From Thermoplasmatales archaeon (lineage in GTDB: Archaea; Thermoplasmatota; Thermoplasmata; Methanomassiliicoccales; Methanomethylophilaceae), in the NCBI GenBank assembly GCA_012522645.1, contig JAAYKC010000001.1:1-7494 (forward strand): a stretch of DNA of 7,494 nt. The letters are read 5' to 3'. Below are positions 1 through 5,943 of this stretch, in pieces. The position numbers and the translations under genes are program-made. The notes beneath the pieces are model-generated. The model saw nothing but the letters and a program-made list of their open reading frames with translations, did no database searches and was not told where the DNA came from. The stretch's first letter is position 1. Every line of letters begins with the position of its first letter.

Positions 1-323
1 CCGAGTATGCCGGAGGTGATCATCTTGTCCTCTCCCCGGGCATGGATCTGCCTCTTCTCCACGTAGATTATCTTGGCAGTTATGTCGACGTTCGTCTCGC
101 TGCCCGTAAGGTCCCCGATCTTCTTCGATACGGTATCCCCCGTGACGAATCCGGTCTCCTCGCCGCCGAACTTCCGCCTTATGGCGCGTTTGGCGGAATC
201 TATATCCACGCCGTAATCGTTCACGTATTTGTTCAGCTCATCCATGAGCTCCTTCCCTGTCGCTTTCTCTTCAAGCCCCTTCTTCAGTTCCTCTACGTGG
301 GGCGCCAGTTCTTTTTCGTTCAT
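1..323 (-). CDS. RPA-like single-stranded DNA-binding protein (replication factor A, OB-fold), N-terminal part only
   Basis: The ATG is at 323-321 and the frame stays open for 107 residues to the left edge, so the C-terminal part lies outside the window. Residues ~1-55 are charged and helical, including NKYVNDYGVDIDSAKRAIRR followed by KFGG, a block I recognise from archaeal replication factor A proteins. From ~68 the start of an OB-fold is visible: KIGDLTGSETNVDITAKII, then VEKRQI and GEDKMITSGILG, the usual first strands of an RPA DNA-binding domain. Proteins of this family coat single-stranded DNA during replication, repair and recombination. The sequence just upstream reads acaggagagtcggtgga before ATG, giving an AGGAG about 12 nt away and a GGTGG close to the start. 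The gene is divergent from purP and has its own promoter. The family call is by eye. The number of OB folds and any zinc finger cannot be seen. Confidence 0.8.
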   Translation of the reverse strand, partial: MNEKELAPHVEELKKGLEEKATGKELMDELNKYVNDYGVDIDSAKRAIRRKFGGEETGFVTGDTVSKKIGDLTGSETNVDITAKIIYVEKRQIHARGEDKMITSGIL

Positions 324-385
324 TCCACCGACTCTCCTGTTTCGGGAGGTCTCGGTCCGCCTCCCGCTTCCCCATCGGACGTGCA

Positions 386-394
386 CTTAATAAG
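386..394 (-). promoter_or_regulatory. TATA-box candidate for the RPA-like gene
   Basis: Read on the minus strand this is CTTATTAAG, the only AT-rich patch between 324 and about 470. Archaeal transcription usually starts about 25 bp downstream of the box centre, here near 364. That leaves a leader of roughly 40 nt, enough to include the AGGAG-like site before the ATG at 323. Placement is by inspection only. Confidence 0.5.
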
Positions 395-403
395 TTCTCG
401 CAG

Positions 404-420
404 GGGGTCACCGAAAACCG
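404..420 (-). promoter_or_regulatory. Candidate operator upstream of the RPA-like gene, shared with the XPD-like gene
   Basis: On the minus strand positions 420 to 406 read CGGTTTTCGGTGACC, followed by a C run. The 3' part GGTGACC is a GGT-N-ACC palindrome. The element ends 12 bp before the TTATTAA box of the RPA-like gene. A near copy (13 of 15 bases, with nine exact in a row, GTTTTCGGT) lies in the same orientation before the TATA box of the XPD-like helicase at 5944-5958. An operator role is inference from position and similarity. Confidence 0.4.
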
Positions 421-473
421 TACTTTCAACAGGGCGGCCGGCGTCGTCCGATGCGCAGGATCTCAGAGACAAC

Positions 474-481
474 CTTTAAAT
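474..481 (+). promoter_or_regulatory. TATA box of purP, probably giving a leaderless mRNA
   Basis: CTTTAAAT has its centre about 25 bp before the purP ATG at 503. With the normal archaeal spacing the transcript would start at or within a couple of bases of the start codon. No Shine-Dalgarno-like sequence stands at a useful distance (the bases before ATG are taatagtaggac), which also fits a leaderless mRNA. Confidence 0.6.
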
Positions 482-502
482 TGGAAAAACTAATAGTAGG
501 AC

Positions 503-1576
503 ATGGTCCCCAAGAAGAAGATCGATTCGATTTTGGACGATTATGACAAGGACGAGCTGACCATAGCGACCCTATGCTCCCATTCATCACTGCAGATCTT
601 CCACGGGGCCAGGAAAGCCGGGTTCAAGACCCTGGGTCTGACCATCACCCACGATACGAAGTACTACGATGCGTTCCCTCTGGCGAAGCCGGATGAGATA
701 ATAAGGTACAGTGACTTCGATGATATGGAGGAGAGGGTCGGCGAGCTTCACGACAAGAACGTGATAATAATCCCCCACGGCTCCTTCGTCGAGTATATGG
801 GGCCGAAGCGGTTCGAGGATTATGAGGTGCCGGCATACTGCAACAGGGCGGTCCTGCAGTGGGAGTCGGACAGGGACATGGAGAGGCAGTGGATAACATC
901 CGCAGGTGTCGCCATGCCCCGCATATTCACCGATGCCCGTGAGATCTCTGAACCGGTCCTGGTGAAGTACTTCGGGGCAAAGGGGGGAAGGGGATTCTTC
1001 ATAGCCAAGGATTACCCGGACTTCAAGATGTCCATCGATAACACCCAGCCGTACACCATACAGGAGTACTGCCTGGGAACGAGATACTACCTGCATTTCT
1101 ATTACTCGCCGTTCAGGAAGGACGGATACCAGACGTCCCGGGGCGGCTCTCTCGAGCTGCTCTCGATAGACAGGAGGGACGAGAGCAACATCGATGAGCT
1201 ATACAAGCTCGGCTCGGTGGAGGAGCTGAAGAGGCACGGCCTTTACCCCTCCTTCGTGGTCACGGGGAACATGCCCGTGGTCATAAGGGAGTCCCTGCTG
1301 CCCAAGGCCTTTGAGATGGCGGACAAGATCGTCACCCGTTCGTACGAGCTGTTCGGAGGGATGTGGGGACCGTTCTGCCTGGAGACGATCGTCACCGATA
1401 AGCTGGAATTCAAGATCTTCGAGATATCCACAAGGATAGTGGCGGGCACAAATCCTTTCATATCCGGGTCCCCGTATTCCGATCTGATATATCCGGGGAT
1501 GAGCACCGGAGGCCGTATAGCGAAGGAGATAAAGGAGGCCGCGGAGGACGGCACCCTGAAGGATCTCATGACCTGA
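503..1576 (+). CDS. purP: FAICAR synthetase (formate- and ATP-dependent AICAR formyl ligase)
   Basis: This 357-residue protein matches the usual PurP length (~360). PurP joins formate to AICAR using ATP to make FAICAR, the penultimate step to IMP. It replaces the folate-dependent PurH transformylase in many archaea. The N-terminal half (to ~145) carries TLCSHSSLQIFHGARKAGF, with His27, and PHGSFVEY, with Ser94. From memory, M. jannaschii PurP contacts AICAR with residues of the same number, which also supports this start. Residues ~150-310 form an ATP-grasp region with the glycine-rich loop KYFGAKGGRGFF (155-166), QEYCLGTRYYLHF, and a C-terminal CLETIV...FEIST block whose Glu294 and Glu307 are the likely magnesium ligands, ending in RIVAGTNPF. 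The visible binding residues are kept, so it looks catalytic, although archaea often carry PurP paralogues of less certain role. The stop is a tandem TGA TGA. Confidence 0.93.
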   Translation: MVPKKKIDSILDDYDKDELTIATLCSHSSLQIFHGARKAGFKTLGLTITHDTKYYDAFPLAKPDEIIRYSDFDDMEERVGELHDKNVIIIPHGSFVEYMGPKRFEDYEVPAYCNRAVLQWESDRDMERQWITSAGVAMPRIFTDAREISEPVLVKYFGAKGGRGFFIAKDYPDFKMSIDNTQPYTIQEYCLGTRYYLHFYYSPFRKDGYQTSRGGSLELLSIDRRDESNIDELYKLGSVEELKRHGLYPSFVVTGNMPVVIRESLLPKAFEMADKIVTRSYELFGGMWGPFCLETIVTDKLEFKIFEISTRIVAGTNPFISGSPYSDLIYPGMSTGGRIAKEIKEAAEDGTLKDLMT

Positions 1577-1584
1577 TGAATCGG

Positions 1585-1615
1585 TATATACGTTCGGTGT
1601 TCGGCAAAAAAATAT
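1585..1615 (+). promoter_or_regulatory. Promoter region of the AspB-type aminotransferase, two TATA candidates
   Basis: Two AT-rich boxes occur in the 67-bp gap. TATATA at 1585-1590 would start transcription near 1613 and leave a leader of ~30 nt that contains the GAGGTTG ribosome site. The A-run box AAAAAAATATC (1606-1616) would start near 1637, only ~7 nt before the ATG. A direct repeat GTTCGG-t-GTTCGG (1592-1604) lies between them. The first box fits the ribosome site better, but I cannot choose from sequence alone. Confidence 0.4.
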
Positions 1616-1630
1616 CTATCCAATAGCACT

Positions 1631-1637
1631 AGAGGTT
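1631..1637 (+). promoter_or_regulatory. Ribosome binding site of the AspB-type aminotransferase
   Basis: AGAGGTT lies 6 nt before the ATG at 1644 and matches the 16S 3' end (anti-SD CCTCC core) over GAGGT. The same GAGGTTG site is used by the small gene at 5541. It supports the 1644 start. Confidence 0.6.
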
Positions 1638-1643
1638 GAATCA

Positions 1644-2795
1644 ATGGTTTCTAAGAGGCTGCAGAGTGTCCCCGCATCGGGAACGGTAAAGATCGCGAAT
1701 CTCGTAAGTCAGATGAAGGCAGACGGCGTGGACATCGTATCGTTCTCCATGGGAGAGCCGGATTTCAATACACCGGACAATATCGTGGAATCCTGCGTTA
1801 AATCCGTCCGAGACGGATTCACTCATTACACTCCGTCAATGGGGATAGCCCCGCTGAGGAAGGCCATCGCAGATGACGCCGTCAGGAAAGGGATCCCCTG
1901 CAAAGCTTCCAATGTGCTGGTCACGCCGACGAAGCAGGCCATATTCATGATAGCCCTGGCATACCTGGATCCCGGGGACGAGGTCCTCCTGCCGGACCCG
2001 ACATGGGTATCCTATGAAGCGGTGATCCGCCTTGCGGGCGCGGAACCGGTCTATGTCAATACGAGGTTCGAGAACGGGTTCGTGATCGATCCCGCGGATG
2101 TGGAAGCGGCCATCACCCCCAGAACCAAGATGCTGATAATCAACTCACCTTCGAATCCGACCGGCTGCGTTCAGCCGGAGAAAGTCCTGAGGGAGATCTC
2201 CAAGATATGCGCGGACAGGGGCATCAAGGTGATGTCCGATGAGATCTATGAGCATGTCATCTATGAGGGGAAGCACTTCCCCATGGCGTCCTTCAAGGAT
2301 TCCTTCGACAATACGCTCACGGTATCCGGTCTTTCCAAGACCTACGCCATGACGGGCTGGAGGGTGGGCTGGGTCATAGCCTCCGAAGAGGACATAAAGG
2401 CGATAAACAAGCTGCAGACCCATTCCATAACATGCTGCACATCCTTCACACAGCCGGCAGCGGTGGAAGCACTGACCGGACCTCAGGACAGCCGCCGCAC
2501 CATGATCGCAGAATTCAAGAAGCGCAGGGATCTGGCACTTGATCTGGTGAACGACATACCCGGCCTGGAGTGCAACAAGCCCGACGGTGCGTTCTATCTC
2601 TTCCCCAAGTACGATATCGATATGAAATCGGCGGATCTGGCCGAACGTCTCCTGCAGGAAGGCCATGTGGCCGTCACCCCCGGAAGAGCGTTCGGACCCG
2701 CAGGAGAGGGCTTCTTCAGGATCTCATATGCGACGTCCGAGAGCCAGATAATCGAAGGGTTCTCCAGGATAAAGAAAGGTCTCGCCCGGCTGTGA
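1644..2795 (+). CDS. aspB: PLP-dependent class I/II aminotransferase, aspartate aminotransferase-like
   Basis: The protein has 383 residues, the normal length for fold-type I class I/II aminotransferases (subgroup I-gamma, AspB/AAT of archaea and Thermus). It should move an amino group between amino acids and 2-oxoacids in the cytosol, most likely aspartate/glutamate, though substrate choice cannot be read safely. Visible family signatures are SFSMGEPDF (33-41), HYTPSMGIAPLRKAI (61-75), the cofactor-stacking Trp121 in DPTWVSYE, NSPSNPTG with Asn171, SDEIYEHVIY with Asp199 and Tyr202, the PLP Schiff-base Lys232 in SGLSKTYAMTGWRVGW with Arg240, and the substrate-carboxylate Arg359 in FRISYA. 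The small deviation VTPTKQAI, where many relatives have VTxGGxQA, sits in the PLP-phosphate loop. It lies between purP and the serine operon with its own promoter. It could provide the amino-donor side of serine synthesis or act in aspartate or aromatic amino acid metabolism. Confidence 0.88.
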   Translation: MVSKRLQSVPASGTVKIANLVSQMKADGVDIVSFSMGEPDFNTPDNIVESCVKSVRDGFTHYTPSMGIAPLRKAIADDAVRKGIPCKASNVLVTPTKQAIFMIALAYLDPGDEVLLPDPTWVSYEAVIRLAGAEPVYVNTRFENGFVIDPADVEAAITPRTKMLIINSPSNPTGCVQPEKVLREISKICADRGIKVMSDEIYEHVIYEGKHFPMASFKDSFDNTLTVSGLSKTYAMTGWRVGWVIASEEDIKAINKLQTHSITCCTSFTQPAAVEALTGPQDSRRTMIAEFKKRRDLALDLVNDIPGLECNKPDGAFYLFPKYDIDMKSADLAERLLQEGHVAVTPGRAFGPAGEGFFRISYATSESQIIEGFSRIKKGLARL

Positions 2796-2798
2796 GAC

Positions 2799-2817
2799 GT
2801 GCGTACGCATGCACGCA
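2799..2817. repeat. Palindromic site upstream of the serC-serA promoter (candidate operator)
   Basis: TGCGTACGCA (2800-2809) is a perfect 10-bp palindrome. A further ACGCA half-site follows at 2813-2817, 8 bp after the first one, with a GCATGC palindrome overlapping between them. The array starts just after the aminotransferase stop codon and ends about 5 bp before the TTATAT box of the serC-like gene. It is therefore well placed for a regulator binding next to TBP/TFB. Function is inference. Confidence 0.4.
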
Positions 2818-2821
2818 AATA

Positions 2822-2827
2822 TTATAT
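2822..2827 (+). promoter_or_regulatory. TATA box of the serC-serA operon
   Basis: TTATAT lies within the AT-rich stretch AAATATTATAT (2817-2827). A start about 25 bp downstream (near 2850) gives a leader of ~35 nt that contains the GAGGAGAT ribosome site at 2873-2880. It is the only AT-rich box in the 89-bp gap. Confidence 0.55.
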
Positions 2828-2833
2828 CCGCCC

Positions 2834-2865
2834 GTCCGATAGAGGAGGAGTCCCTATAGCCGGAC
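2834..2865. repeat. Imperfect inverted repeat over the predicted serC transcription start
   Basis: GTCCG (2834-2838) pairs with CGGAC (2861-2865), ATAG (2839-2842) with CTAT (2854-2857), and GGA (2844-2846) with TCC (2851-2853) around a GGAG loop. There is a 3-base bulge on the right arm and one bulged A on the left. If the TATA call is right, transcription begins inside this repeat, so a DNA operator is more likely than an mRNA hairpin. It could also be chance. Confidence 0.25.
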
Positions 2866-2872
2866 GTTCCAT

Positions 2873-2880
2873 GAGGAGAT
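2873..2880 (+). promoter_or_regulatory. Ribosome binding site that fixes the TTG start of the serC-like gene
   Basis: GAGGAGAT ends 4 nt before the TTG at 2885 and is a strong match to the archaeal anti-SD. No ATG or GTG in the same frame lies at a workable distance, and the following residues SRRLFTVGPVSVEP are the expected N-terminus of the family. Together these decide for the rare TTG start. Confidence 0.7.
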
Positions 2881-2884
2881 AAGT

Positions 2885-3955
2885 TTGAGCAGAAGATTAT
2901 TCACCGTCGGTCCTGTCAGCGTTGAGCCCGAGGTGCTGCAGTCCATGACCAAACCGATGATCACGCACCGCAGCAAAGAGTACAAGCAGTTGCACGGCAA
3001 CATCGTCGAGAAGATAAGGAAGGCTCTCGGAACCGACATGAACGTGTTCCTTATGGGCGGTTCCGCAACGGTCCTCATAGAGGGGGCGGTCAGGAACGGG
3101 ATATCCAGGAAGTGCCTGAGCCTTACCAACGGCTCCTTCGGAGATCGCTTCATCGACTGTGCCACGTACAACGGTAAGGAAGCGGTCCCGGTCAAGGTCC
3201 CGTGGGGACAGGCGATCAGGCCGTCCCATATAGAAGGCAAGGTCACAGATGACATCGAATCCGTGAACTGGGTCAGCAATGAGTCGTCCACGGGCGTGCT
3301 CAGTGACAGCGCGGCCATCGCCGATGAGGTGAGGAATCAGAACCCGGACGCACTGATGATGGTGGATGCCGTGACGTCCGCCTTCGCTGCGGACATCAAG
3401 GTCGATAAGATCGGTGCGGATGCGATACTTTTCGGTACGCAGAAGGCGCTGTCCCTTCCTCCCGGTCTCGCGATCGGATTGATAAGCGACCGGATCATAG
3501 AGCGTTCGGCCGGTATACCCAACACAGGCTATTACACCAATTTCCGGAAGCTGAAGGACAATGCCGACGTGAACTACGCCCTGACCACGCCCCCGGTATC
3601 CCTGCTGTACGGATTGGATTACCAGCTGGACAGAGTTCTGTCTGAGGGTATGCCCGCAAGGTACAGGAGGCACGATAGGATGGCCTCCATGACGGAGAAG
3701 TGGGCCGATGATAACCTGAACGGTCTGTTCCCAGAGGCGGGCAGCAGGTCCAAGACCATCGGGGTCATAAACCGCGGGACCCTGGATTTCGATACATTCC
3801 ACAAGGCCCTGAAGGAGAAGGGCTATGAGATATCCAACGGATACGGGGAGGTCAAGTCCTCGACATTCAGGATAGGGCACATGGGGGACGTCACCCCCGG
3901 CACACTGGCGGAGTTGCTTGACACAATGAAGGGAATATTGGAGGAGATGAAATGA
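2885..3955 (+). CDS. serC: Class V PLP aminotransferase, probable phosphoserine aminotransferase of the archaeal type
   Basis: The protein has 356 residues and a TTG start. Signatures of the class V (serine-pyruvate / alanine-glyoxylate) aminotransferases run in order: FTVGPVSVEPEVL (6-18), ITHRSKEYKQLH (26-37), FLMGGSATVLIEGAV (55-69) for PLP-phosphate binding, NGSFGDRF (82-89), VNWVSNESSTGVL (127-139), Asp161 in VDAVTS, the Schiff-base Lys187 in GTQKALSLPPG, and Arg329 in FRIGHMGD for the substrate carboxylate. In methanogens a class V enzyme (MJ0959, from memory) serves as phosphoserine aminotransferase beside SerA. Here the stop codon overlaps the serA start (ATGA), so the pair is surely co-transcribed and probably translationally coupled. 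That context makes phosphohydroxypyruvate + glutamate to phosphoserine the best guess. Alanine- or serine-glyoxylate transamination remains possible, since the family has broad specificity. Confidence 0.82.
   Translation: MSRRLFTVGPVSVEPEVLQSMTKPMITHRSKEYKQLHGNIVEKIRKALGTDMNVFLMGGSATVLIEGAVRNGISRKCLSLTNGSFGDRFIDCATYNGKEAVPVKVPWGQAIRPSHIEGKVTDDIESVNWVSNESSTGVLSDSAAIADEVRNQNPDALMMVDAVTSAFAADIKVDKIGADAILFGTQKALSLPPGLAIGLISDRIIERSAGIPNTGYYTNFRKLKDNADVNYALTTPPVSLLYGLDYQLDRVLSEGMPARYRRHDRMASMTEKWADDNLNGLFPEAGSRSKTIGVINRGTLDFDTFHKALKEKGYEISNGYGEVKSSTFRIGHMGDVTPGTLAELLDTMKGILEEMK
3940..3946 (+). promoter_or_regulatory. Ribosome binding site of serA inside the end of serC
   Basis: GGAGGAG lies 5 nt before the serA ATG at 3952, within the last codons of the upstream gene (which encode LEEMK). 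With the 4-bp ATGA overlap it indicates coupled translation of the two enzymes. Confidence 0.75.
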
Positions 3956-5532
3956 AGGTTCTTGTTTCGGATCCCCTGTCCGATGAAGGTATAAGGATCC
4001 TCGTCGACGCGGGGATAAAAACTGATGTTAAAACGGGTCTGTCAGAGGACGAGCTCTGCGCTGTCATAGGCGAGTATGACGGTCTCGTCATAAGGAGCGG
4101 CACCAAGGTGACCAGGAAGGTACTGGATGCCGCAACGAAGCTGAAGGTGGTGGGACGCGCCGGCGTCGGCGTGGACAACGTGGACATACCGGCGGCCACC
4201 GAGAGGGGGATTCTGGTCATGAACACCCCTGCCGCGAACATAGTGTCAGCGGCCGAGCACTCCTGCGCTCTGATCATGGCGACGGCCAGGAACATACCCT
4301 GGGCGCATGCGTCCATGCATGAGGGGAAATGGGAGAGGAGCAGGTTCGTGGGGAAGGAGCTCAACGGGAAGACCCTGGGGATCATAGGTGTTGGACGTGT
4401 AGGCGGCGAGGTCGCCAAGCGTCTCAAGCACTTCAACATGGAGATGATCGGATACGACCCGTTCCTGCCCAAGGATGTGGCCGACAGCCTGGGCGTGCGC
4501 CTGACGAGCCTGGAGGATGTCCTCAGGAACTCGGATGTGATGACGATCCATACGCCGCTGCTCCCTGACACCAGGAATATGATCAGCACGAAGCAGTTCG
4601 GGATGATGAAGCCCAATGCCATGCTGGTCAATGTCGCCCGCGGCGGCATAGTCGACGAGGCCGCATTGTATGAGGCTCTGAAGTCCAGGAGGATCGCCGC
4701 GGCCGCCGTGGACGTATGGGTGGAGGAGCCCCTGTGCGAATCGGAGCGGTGCCTTCTGGAACTGGACAATCTGGTGACCACGCCCCACCTGGGAGCAAGC
4801 ACCGAGGAGGCCCAGGAGAGGGTGGCCGTGGATATAGCGAACTCCATCGTCAAGTACCTTAAAGAGGACACCATAGACAGCGCCGTCAACGCTCCCAAGG
4901 GCAAGCTCGATCCCGAGACGGCGGCATACCTGCCGCTGGCCGAGGACCTGGGCATAGTGGCCCATCAGATGAACGGCGCAAGACCCATCGATAAGCTGGA
5001 GATCATGGCCTGCGGCGAGACGGCCAGACTGGACCTCCGCAGGATATCCATATCCGTCGTCATCGGGGTCCTTCAGAATATAATCGGCGAGAAGGCCAAT
5101 ATGATCAATGCCATGAACATAGCCAAGGGGAAGGGTATATCGGTCATGGAATCCAAAGGGGATGACAACACCATATACGACGGGACCCTGACAGTGAAGG
5201 CAACGTCGGGAGACGAGACCACTGTGGTCCGGGGCACTGTGTTCGCAGGGATACCCAGGCTCGTGGGGGTCAACGGATATTCCTTTGAGATGTCCATGAC
5301 CTCCGACCTGATAATCACCCGTTACACGGACAGGCCCGGAGTGATCGGATCCGTCGGGAAGATACTCGGGGATGCCGATATAAACGTGGCCCAGATGACT
5401 GTGGGGAGATCATCTCCCAGCGGGGATGCGGTCATGATAATGGCAGTGGACAGTGCTGTTCCGCCCGCGATAATATCCAAGATCGATTCCGAGGTAGGCT
5501 CGAACATCACGAGGTACATAAGCCTACAATGA
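3952..5532 (+). CDS. serA: D-3-phosphoglycerate dehydrogenase, long form with ASB and ACT domains
   Basis: It catalyses the NAD-dependent oxidation of 3-phosphoglycerate to 3-phosphohydroxypyruvate, the committed step of phosphorylated serine synthesis. Its 526 residues equal the long bacterial/archaeal type. The split substrate domain comprises ~1-98 plus ~283-316, with RSGTKV and GRAGVGVDNVDIPAA. The Rossmann domain (~99-282) has GVGRVG (146-151) and Asp169 at the end of the next strand, which favours NAD. The catalytic trio is Arg230 (NVARGGIVDE), Glu259 (VEEP) and His279 (TTPHLGAS), at the family spacing. An intervening ASB-type domain covers ~317-450, and the C-terminal ACT domain covers ~452-526. 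Tyr458, Asp460 and Asn478 in the ACT domain line up with the serine-binding residues I remember from the M. tuberculosis enzyme (461, 463, 481), so feedback inhibition by L-serine is likely. It overlaps serC and is followed after 8 bp by the small gene at 5541. Confidence 0.95.
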   Translation: MKVLVSDPLSDEGIRILVDAGIKTDVKTGLSEDELCAVIGEYDGLVIRSGTKVTRKVLDAATKLKVVGRAGVGVDNVDIPAATERGILVMNTPAANIVSAAEHSCALIMATARNIPWAHASMHEGKWERSRFVGKELNGKTLGIIGVGRVGGEVAKRLKHFNMEMIGYDPFLPKDVADSLGVRLTSLEDVLRNSDVMTIHTPLLPDTRNMISTKQFGMMKPNAMLVNVARGGIVDEAALYEALKSRRIAAAAVDVWVEEPLCESERCLLELDNLVTTPHLGASTEEAQERVAVDIANSIVKYLKEDTIDSAVNAPKGKLDPETAAYLPLAEDLGIVAHQMNGARPIDKLEIMACGETARLDLRRISISVVIGVLQNIIGEKANMINAMNIAKGKGISVMESKGDDNTIYDGTLTVKATSGDETTVVRGTVFAGIPRLVGVNGYSFEMSMTSDLIITRYTDRPGVIGSVGKILGDADINVAQMTVGRSSPSGDAVMIMAVDSAVPPAIISKIDSEVGSNITRYISLQ

Positions 5533-5537
5533 GGTTG
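5531..5537 (+). promoter_or_regulatory. Ribosome binding site of the small serA-linked gene, overlapping the serA stop
   Basis: GAGGTTG starts within the TGA stop of serA (5530-5532) and lies 3 nt before the ATG at 5541. The GAGGT core, 5 nt before the ATG, supports both this start and translation from the same mRNA as serA. Confidence 0.6.
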
Positions 5538-5540
5538 TAA

Positions 5541-5936
5541 ATGACAGGCATAATCACAGTCGAGGAACTGACCCAGGCGATAAAGAACAGCCCCAATAAC
5601 AGGGGGATAGGCGAGCATGAGGCCAGGTTGCTGGGGCTCCATGTACTCAACTTCTTCGGTTATTCGGAGAGGATAATCGATAACATACTGGAGCCTGAGG
5701 ACAGGGACGCCTTCTACATGCTGGAGGACAACGCCATACTGACAACGGAGAGGGAGGAGACCACCCTCTATGACGGAAGGGAGTGGAGGATACACTACTG
5801 GCTCTTCAGGCGCGATAAGATCGATGAGCTCATCGAGAACAAGGCAAAGGGTGAGAAGGTGGAAGAGGAGGTCACGTCAGTCTACGATGATCTCCCTGAT
5901 GATATCTGGGATCGTGCAAGCGACGGCAAGGAATGA
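5541..5936 (+). CDS. Small conserved archaeal protein, DUF6015-like, function unknown
   Basis: This acidic, soluble 131-residue protein has no signal peptide or membrane segment. From memory it resembles the archaeal DUF6015 family. Its conserved-looking core is NFFGYSERIIDNILEPEDRD (37-56), then FYMLEDNAILTTEREETTLY and DGREWRIHYWLF. Residues ~5-35 look helical. A helix (~54-66) followed by a strand-turn-strand (~67-89) has the look of a winged-helix C-terminal half, so DNA or nucleotide-linked regulation is conceivable but unproven. The tail (~100-131) is charged and acidic and probably flexible. It starts 8 bp after serA, has its own ribosome site and no promoter between, so it is the third gene of the serine operon. 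A T run follows at 5969. I cannot assign a function. The operon link only hints at a role near serine synthesis. Confidence 0.8.
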   Translation: MTGIITVEELTQAIKNSPNNRGIGEHEARLLGLHVLNFFGYSERIIDNILEPEDRDAFYMLEDNAILTTEREETTLYDGREWRIHYWLFRRDKIDELIENKAKGEKVEEEVTSVYDDLPDDIWDRASDGKE

Positions 5937-5943
5937 GGCCGGG

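Noticed and set aside
42..479. 145-codon plus-strand frame at the left edge
   Set aside because: It runs antisense to the RPA-like gene, crosses that gene's promoter, and ends in the purP promoter. The opposite strand gives a clear family match.
1592..1604. GTTCGG-t-GTTCGG direct repeat before the AspB-type gene as a third copy of the shared element
   Set aside because: Only TTCGGTG is common, the flanking bases differ, and the repeat lies between two competing TATA candidates. That is too little to join the motif.
2570..2842. 90-codon plus-strand frame overlapping the end of the AspB-type gene
   Set aside because: It is an out-of-frame, Arg-rich shadow of a conserved aminotransferase C-terminus and runs through the palindrome and TATA box.
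2897..3880. 327-codon open frame on the minus strand, opposite serC
   Set aside because: It is antisense to a gene with all catalytic motifs. Its composition is rich in Gly, Arg and His without domain character, and it has no promoter or ribosome site of note.
3891..4955. 354-codon open frame on the minus strand, opposite serA
   Set aside because: It lies wholly inside a certain serA and the end of serC, has low-complexity Ser/Arg/Thr-rich composition and no recognisable motif. It arises because the plus-strand codons rarely create TAA/TAG/TGA in reverse.
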